From assembly GCA_947303255.1 (NCBI GenBank), contig CAMYXL010000031.1, positions 1 through 35,528 of the forward strand: a DNA stretch of 35,528 nucleotides, written 5' to 3'. The first letter of the stretch is position 1. Every line of letters begins with the position of its first letter. A model generated the notes under the pieces. It saw nothing but the letters and a program-made list of their open reading frames with translations, was not told where the DNA came from and did no database searches. A program made the translations under genes and the position numbers. Source of the stretch: an uncultured Clostridia bacterium (GTDB lineage Bacteria; Bacillota; Clostridia; Saccharofermentanales; Saccharofermentanaceae). Positions 31,157 to 35,528 of the stretch are shown piece after piece.

Positions 31157-32536
31157 ATGTTTGAAAGTTTATCAACCAAACTTCAGAAGATAACTTCTTC
31201 AATGCGCGGCAAGGCCCGTGTAACGGAGAAGGACATCAAGGATATGATGCGAGAGATCCGTATGGCTCTTCTCGAGGCTGACGTTAACTATACGGTAGCC
31301 AAGGAGTTCGTTGCGGATATGACCGAGAAGTGTAAGGGTGCCGAGATCGAGCACAGCATCACTCCGGGTCAACAGATCGTTAAGATCGTTCATGAGTCTC
31401 TTGTTGAGCTTTTGGGTTCAGGAGACGCCAAGATAGCAGTTTCTCCTACGGGATTTACGGTAATCGTTCTTTACGGTCTTCAGGGTGCAGGTAAGACAAC
31501 AACAGCTGTTAAGCTTGCTAAGCTCCTGAAGCAGGATAATAAAAAACCGATGGTAGCATCTGTGGACGTCCATAGACCTGCAGCTGCCGAGCAGCTTCGT
31601 GTTCTGGCTGAGGCCAACGGAATCCAGTGCTATATCCATCCTGAGGAAAAAGATGCCGTTAAGATCTGTAAGGAAGCTATAGATCGTGCCAAGTACATGC
31701 TCTGTAATTATCTTATCGTCGATACTGCAGGTCGTATGACTGTAGATGAAGAGATGATGGATGAGCTTAAGGATATAAGTTCAGCAGTTAATCCTAACGA
31801 GAAGCTTCTCGTTGTCGACAGTATGATCGGTCAGGAAGCCGTTAACGTTGCTCAGACATTTGAAGAGCAGATCGGTATGGACGGTTTCATCATGACAAAG
31901 CTCGATGGTGACGCCAGAGGCGGTGCTGCACTTTCTATCCGTAAGATGACAGGTAAGCCGATCAAATACATCTGCGTAGGTGAGAAGATCGATAATATCG
32001 AATTGTTCCACCCAAGCAGAATGGCTGACAGGATCCTCGGTATGGGTGACGTTATGAGCCTTATCGAGAAAGCTCAGCAGAATATCGATGAAGATAAGGC
32101 TATGCGTCAGGTCGAGAGGATGATGAGTAATGACTATAACCTCAATGACCTTCTCGATCAGTTTGAACAGCTGAAGAACATGGGTTCTATGAAAGATGTT
32201 CTCGGCATGATCCCTGGCGCTGCAGGTAAGATCAAAGAAGAAGATGTTGATGATACCATCATCGATAAGAATATGGCTATCATCCGTTCCATGACCAAGA
32301 AGGAAAGAAAGAATCCGAAGATCTTGAATGCTTCCAGAAGAAAGCGTATCGCTGAAGGTTCCGGTACATCTGTTCAGCAGGTCAATCAGCTTATCAAGCA
32401 GTATGAGCAGTCAGCTCAGATGATGAAGCAGTTCAAAGGCGGCAAGTTAGGCGGCTTTAAACTTCCGAAGGGTTTCCCGGGCGGTAAGCTCGGCGGAGGT
32501 AAATTCGGCGGTTTCGGCGGATTCAGAGGTTTCTAA
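31157..32536 (+). CDS. ffh: Signal recognition particle protein Ffh (SRP54)
   Basis: A 459-residue GTPase that binds signal peptides and the 4.5S/6S RNA. N and G domains contain GLQGAGKTTTAVKL, DVHRPAAAEQL, DTAGRMTVDEE and TKLDGDARGG; the methionine-rich M domain includes the RNA-binding helix block RKRIAEGSGTSVQQVNQLI. It ends in a Gly/Lys/Phe-rich tail. Coupled to ylxM. The SRP RNA gene (ffs) is not seen in the window. Confidence 0.97.
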   Translation: MFESLSTKLQKITSSMRGKARVTEKDIKDMMREIRMALLEADVNYTVAKEFVADMTEKCKGAEIEHSITPGQQIVKIVHESLVELLGSGDAKIAVSPTGFTVIVLYGLQGAGKTTTAVKLAKLLKQDNKKPMVASVDVHRPAAAEQLRVLAEANGIQCYIHPEEKDAVKICKEAIDRAKYMLCNYLIVDTAGRMTVDEEMMDELKDISSAVNPNEKLLVVDSMIGQEAVNVAQTFEEQIGMDGFIMTKLDGDARGGAALSIRKMTGKPIKYICVGEKIDNIELFHPSRMADRILGMGDVMSLIEKAQQNIDEDKAMRQVERMMSNDYNLNDLLDQFEQLKNMGSMKDVLGMIPGAAGKIKEEDVDDTIIDKNMAIIRSMTKKERKNPKILNASRRKRIAEGSGTSVQQVNQLIKQYEQSAQMMKQFKGGKLGGFKLPKGFPGGKLGGGKFGGFGGFRGF

Positions 32537-32606
32537 GTTTTTTCCATAGCAATATGTGAAATATAAATTGAAAAAATCAAAAACATAATTTTTGGAGGAA
32601 AGAAAA

Positions 32607-32849
32607 ATGGCAGTTAAGATTCGTTTGAAGAGAATGGGTAAGAAAAAGGCACCTTTCTATCGTGTAGTAGTAGCAGATTCACGTTATCCACGTGATGGTC
32701 GTTTCATCGAAGAGATCGGAACATACAATCCTCTTACAGATCCTGCAGAGGTTAAGATCGATGCAGACGCAGCTAAGAAGTGGATCGGAAACGGTGCTCA
32801 GCCTACAGATACAGTAAGAAGTCTCCTTAAGAATCAGGGTATTATCTAA
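32607..32849 (+). CDS. rpsP: Ribosomal protein bS16
   Basis: An 80-residue 30S subunit protein: [38 protein letters not shown], then the C-terminal block of the family. The ATG at 32607 follows GGAGGA. First of the rpsP-khpA-rimM-trmD-rplS run, the classical Firmicutes order. Confidence 0.97.
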   Translation: MAVKIRLKRMGKKKAPFYRVVVADSRYPRDGRFIEEIGTYNPLTDPAEVKIDADAAKKWIGNGAQPTDTVRSLLKNQGII

Positions 32850-32879
32850 TTAACCAGCTTTTTGATATAGGAGAGAAAA

Positions 32880-33110
32880 ATGAGCGAATTACTTACATCG
32901 ATGGCAAAGTCGTTGGTTAATAATCCCGACGAAGTTGTCGTAAAGAAGACAGAGAGAGGAAACACTATTGTTTTCGAGCTTTCTGTAGCACCTGATGATA
33001 TGGGTAAGATCATCGGAAAGAACGGCAAAAGAGCTCAGGCTATCCGCGCTATCATGAAGGCAAAATACCTTAAGGAAGGAAAGCGCGTAGTCGTTGACAT
33101 TGTCGACTGA
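32880..33110 (+). CDS. khpA: KH-domain RNA-binding protein KhpA (YlqC)
   Basis: A 76-residue single KH domain with GxxG loop in IIGKNGKRAQAIRAI. KhpA, usually with KhpB, binds RNAs and affects cell elongation and division in Gram-positive bacteria. The stop shares one base with the rimM start (TGATG), giving tight coupling. Confidence 0.94.
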   Translation: MSELLTSMAKSLVNNPDEVVVKKTERGNTIVFELSVAPDDMGKIIGKNGKRAQAIRAIMKAKYLKEGKRVVVDIVD

Positions 33111-33637
33111 TGAACGATCACTTAATAATCGGAAAAATTATAGGCGCACATGGTATTCGGGGAGAGGTAAAAGTCTTCCCGATTACTGATAATGTGCGCC
33201 GTTTTACTAAGCTCAAGAAGTGCTTTATCGTAAAAGAGGACGGCACAGTCATCAAGGAATTTGAAGTAAGAGGTGCAAGGATCGATAAGACCAATGCACT
33301 TGTTGCTTTCAAAGATTTTTTTGACAGGACTGAAGCTGAAAAGCTTAAGGGAACATACATCTCTGTTGATCGTGATAACGCGGTCAAACTTCAAAAGGGA
33401 TCTTTTTTTATCGCTGATCTTATTGGTTCCAAGGTTATCGATGATACTATCGGTGAACTAGGAATGATAACGGATGTTTTCGAGACAGGAGCAAATCAGG
33501 TCCTTGAAGTTAAAAGACCCGGTAAGCAGAACCTTCTGATACCGTTTCTTAAGGCTGTATGTTATGAGATAGATCCTGAGCAGGGAGTTGTTAAGGTTAA
33601 GCTTCCTGATGGTCTGTACGAACTATATGAGGACTAA
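33110..33637 (+). CDS. rimM: Ribosome maturation factor RimM
   Basis: A 175-residue protein needed for 30S head assembly through uS19. The N-terminal beta-barrel starts IIGKIIGAHGIRGEVKVFPITD; the PRC-barrel contains FFIADLIGSKVIDD and LLIPFLKAVCYEID. Between khpA (one-base overlap) and trmD (one-base gap). Confidence 0.94.
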   Translation: MNDHLIIGKIIGAHGIRGEVKVFPITDNVRRFTKLKKCFIVKEDGTVIKEFEVRGARIDKTNALVAFKDFFDRTEAEKLKGTYISVDRDNAVKLQKGSFFIADLIGSKVIDDTIGELGMITDVFETGANQVLEVKRPGKQNLLIPFLKAVCYEIDPEQGVVKVKLPDGLYELYED

Positions 33638-33638
33638 C

Positions 33639-34367
33639 ATGAGATTTTCCGTCATGACTCTATTTCCAGAACAGATCAATGCTTTCTTAAGTGAGAGTAT
33701 TATCGGTCGTGCTCGTGAAAAGGGTATCATTTCCGTTGATTTCTATAACATCAGGGATTACTCCGGTAATGAATACGGTAAGATCGATGATTCGCTCTAT
33801 GGCGGCGGAACAGGTATGCTCATGGAATGTGAGCCTGTCTATAGATGTTATCAGGATGCTTCCAAAGAAAGTAAGCCTTATGTGATCTACGTAAGCCCGA
33901 AGGGAAATGTATTGGATCAGAAGAAGGTCAAAGAGCTTTCCAAGAAAGATCATGTGGCGATCTTATGCGGTCATTATGAAGGAATAGATTCCAGAGTTCT
34001 TGATGAGATAGTTGATGAAGAGATCTCCATTGGAGATTATGTACTTACAGGCGGCGAGATCGCAGCTGTTACCATCATCGATTCAGTATCCCGTATGATC
34101 GATGGTGTTCTTCCTAATGAAGATGCTTATACTAACGAGTCTCATATGAACGGAACATTAGAGGCGCCGCAGTTTACAAAGCCTCGCGTATGGCATGACA
34201 GGGAAGTGCCTGAAGTGCTTTTAAACGGTAATCAGGCTGAGATCGATGACTATAACAGGACAATGTCTCTGATAGAAACTATGGAAAAACGTCCCGATAT
34301 GTTCGATAAACTTGAGCTTTCGGAAGAAGATTGGAAAAAAGTACTTGCCAGAAAAAGGCAAAACTGA
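33639..34367 (+). CDS. trmD: tRNA (guanine-37-N1)-methyltransferase TrmD
   Basis: A 242-residue SAM enzyme with a trefoil knot that prevents frameshifting by methylating G37. It starts MRFSVMTLFPEQ; GGGTGMLMECEPVY and the knot blocks LCGHYEGIDSRVLDE and ISIGDYVLTGGEIAA are present, with PQFTKPRVW near the C-terminal domain. The start at 33639 is chosen over upstream in-frame codons within rimM because it matches the family N-terminus. Confidence 0.96.
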   Translation: MRFSVMTLFPEQINAFLSESIIGRAREKGIISVDFYNIRDYSGNEYGKIDDSLYGGGTGMLMECEPVYRCYQDASKESKPYVIYVSPKGNVLDQKKVKELSKKDHVAILCGHYEGIDSRVLDEIVDEEISIGDYVLTGGEIAAVTIIDSVSRMIDGVLPNEDAYTNESHMNGTLEAPQFTKPRVWHDREVPEVLLNGNQAEIDDYNRTMSLIETMEKRPDMFDKLELSEEDWKKVLARKRQN

Positions 34368-34393
34368 TAAAATTTACGGGTTAATTGGGATGG

Positions 34394-34443
34394 TCCTCTG
34401 TATTTACATAGGGAAATGCACGAACATCTAACAGAGAAGGAGG
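34394..34443 (+). promoter_or_regulatory. Possible bL19 leader hairpin that masks the ribosome site
   Basis: In the 85-base gap before rplS, TCCTCTGT (34394-34401) can pair with ACAGAG (34431-34436) and on into GGA of the AAGGAGG ribosome site. A small inner pair ATTT/AAAT is also possible. bL19 leaders that bind their own protein are known in Firmicutes; I did not compare this one with that consensus in detail. Confidence 0.4.
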
Positions 34444-34452
34444 AACTTAAAG

Positions 34453-34794
34453 ATGGATTTGGTTAAAGTTGTTGAGAGTGAGAATCTTCGCAATAGCTAC
34501 TCCGAAGTTGAGATCGGTGACTACGTTAAGGCACATCTCAAGATCAAAGAGGGAAACCGTGAGCGTATCCAGATTTTCGAAGGATATGTAATCGCTCGTA
34601 AGGGCTCCGGAATTTCCGAGACAATAACAATTCGTCGTATTTCTTACGGCGTAGGTGTAGAGCGTATTCTTCCTGTACATTCTCCTAAGATCGAGAAGAT
34701 CGACATCGTACGTAAGGGTCGTGTCAGAAGAGCGAAGCTTTATTATCTCCGTTCACGTCAGGGCAAGGCTGCAAGAATCGCAGAGAAGCTTTGA
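34453..34794 (+). CDS. rplS: Ribosomal protein bL19
   Basis: A 113-residue 50S protein at the subunit interface. Family blocks: [55 protein letters not shown] and [20 protein letters not shown] precedes the ATG. Last gene of the operon. Confidence 0.97.
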   Translation: MDLVKVVESENLRNSYSEVEIGDYVKAHLKIKEGNRERIQIFEGYVIARKGSGISETITIRRISYGVGVERILPVHSPKIEKIDIVRKGRVRRAKLYYLRSRQGKAARIAEKL

Positions 34795-34820
34795 TAACGA
34801 TTTTTGTTTTAAGACAATTA

Positions 34821-34852
34821 AGCACCTTCGAGCAATTCGAGGGTGCTTTTTT
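34821..34852 (+). terminator. Terminator of the rpsP-rplS operon
   Basis: An 11-bp stem AGCACCTTCGA / TCGAGGGTGCT (one G-U pair), loop GCAAT, then a run of T. It lies 26 bases after the rplS stop. The 100 bases from here to the next gene are very A/T-rich without a confident promoter; the nearest candidate is TTTACT-N17-TAGCAT at 34884-34912. Confidence 0.93.
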
Positions 34853-34954
34853 CATATTCTACAAAAATGCTTCGATTTTACTATTTACTTTAATCACATA
34901 ATGTTTTAGCATTTTAAAGGTTATATTTTAATAATAAAAACAAAGGAGTTAACT

Positions 34955-35528
34955 ATGGATCTTTCACCACTTCAGAAAGCAAGATACGAGTATCAGCCTA
35001 AGCTTCCGGGCATGCTCAGAAACGGTATCGCAGATATCTGCGTAAAGGAAGGCGCTGCAACAGCAAGCGTAGCTGATCAGGACAAGATCAAGGCTCTTTT
35101 CCCAAATACATATGGTAAGCCTGAGATCACATTCGAGAAGGGTTCTAACACATCTGCTGCTAAGAAGCAGGTTGTAGGTGTTATCCTTTCCGGTGGACAG
35201 GCACCTGGCGGACACAACGTTATTTCAGGTCTTTATGATGCATTGAAGGCTACAAACAGCGAGAACGTTCTCCTTGGATTCAAGGGCGGTCCTGACGGAC
35301 TTTTGAAGAACGATTACGTTGAGTTTGATGACAAGTTCATCGATGCTTACAGAAACACAGGCGGATTCGATATCATCGGTTCCGGTAGAACAAAGCTCGA
35401 GACAGAAGAGCAGTTCAACATCGTTGCTGAGAATGCTAAGAGCAATGGTCTCACAGCTATCGTTATCATCGGTGGTGACGACTCCAACACAAATGCTGCT
35501 ACTCTTGCTGAGTACATGGCTGCTAACA
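34955..35528 (+). CDS. pfp: PPi-dependent phosphofructokinase, long form (3' end outside window)
   Basis: The first 191 residues of a protein that runs off the window. It begins [19 protein letters not shown]; the ligand blocks are [30 protein letters not shown] and [19 protein letters not shown], with a second Asp where ATP enzymes have Gly, marks use of pyrophosphate, and the N-terminal extension and GGQAPGGHN match the long (about 550 residue) form related to the plant beta subunit and found in many anaerobes. It phosphorylates fructose 6-phosphate reversibly and saves ATP in glycolysis. AAAGGAG (34942-34948) lies six bases before the ATG. Confidence 0.93.
   Translation, partial: MDLSPLQKARYEYQPKLPGMLRNGIADICVKEGAATASVADQDKIKALFPNTYGKPEITFEKGSNTSAAKKQVVGVILSGGQAPGGHNVISGLYDALKATNSENVLLGFKGGPDGLLKNDYVEFDDKFIDAYRNTGGFDIIGSGRTKLETEEQFNIVAENAKSNGLTAIVIIGGDDSNTNAATLAEYMAAN

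Noticed and set aside
32430..32536. GGC/AAG repeats at the end of ffh as a repeat element
   Set aside because: They encode the Gly/Lys/Phe-rich tail typical of Ffh M-domain ends.
1..35528. Insertion sequences, prophage, CRISPR arrays, toxin-antitoxin or restriction systems
   Set aside because: No transposase, integrase, phage, Cas or toxin motifs and no long direct repeats were seen.

Overview
The window is chromosomal DNA from a low-to-medium GC, Gram-positive anaerobe of the Firmicutes, most likely class Clostridia. Reasons: Bacillus/Clostridium-type promoters (TTGACA-N17-TAAAAT) and strong AGGAGG-like ribosome sites; an SOS box of the Firmicutes type at recA; the gene orders acpP-rnc-smc-ftsY and ylxM-ffh-rpsP-khpA-rimM-trmD-rplS; a long-form PPi-dependent phosphofructokinase; and an LtaS-like sulfatase-fold enzyme. 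Genus cannot be fixed from sequence alone.

Layout. 1-101: 3' part of a CAU tRNA (probably initiator Met) and its terminator. 164-3845: a membrane-anchored metallophosphoesterase, then a Zn/Cd-type efflux operon (ArsR/CadC-like repressor with its operator, free-standing HMA metallochaperone, P1B ATPase). 3913-6474: an LTA-synthase-like membrane phosphotransferase. 6572-10687: the least explained part: a Cache-type membrane protein, a Cache-MFS fusion and a single-pass protein whose cytosolic part resembles sigma-70 region 2, facing a convergent anchored protein of unknown function with no gap between the stop codons. 10797-11661: SDR oxidoreductase and tRNA-Trp. 11759-18659: a tightly packed run proC-rnhA-Nudix-ftsK-pncC-murJ. 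18736-21241: sirtuin, then the SOS-type recA-recX unit. 21322-23285: rimO-pgsA. 23394-28952: acpP, rnc, smc, ftsY. 29018-30673 (minus strand): a DUF3298-like lipoprotein that splits the two SRP clusters. 30824-34794: ylxM-ffh-rpsP-khpA-rimM-trmD-rplS. 34955-end: start of a PPi-dependent phosphofructokinase.

Most of the window is housekeeping: DNA repair and segregation (RecA, RecX, RNase HI, FtsK, SMC), protein targeting (FtsY, YlxM, Ffh), ribosome maturation and modification (RNase III, RimO, RimM, TrmD, bS16, bL19) and envelope synthesis (MurJ, PgsA, ACP, LtaS-like). The accessory and less ordinary parts are the metal-efflux operon, the Cache/MFS cassette, the inserted lipoprotein with an operator-like palindrome, and an over-frequent TTTTCGAR octamer.
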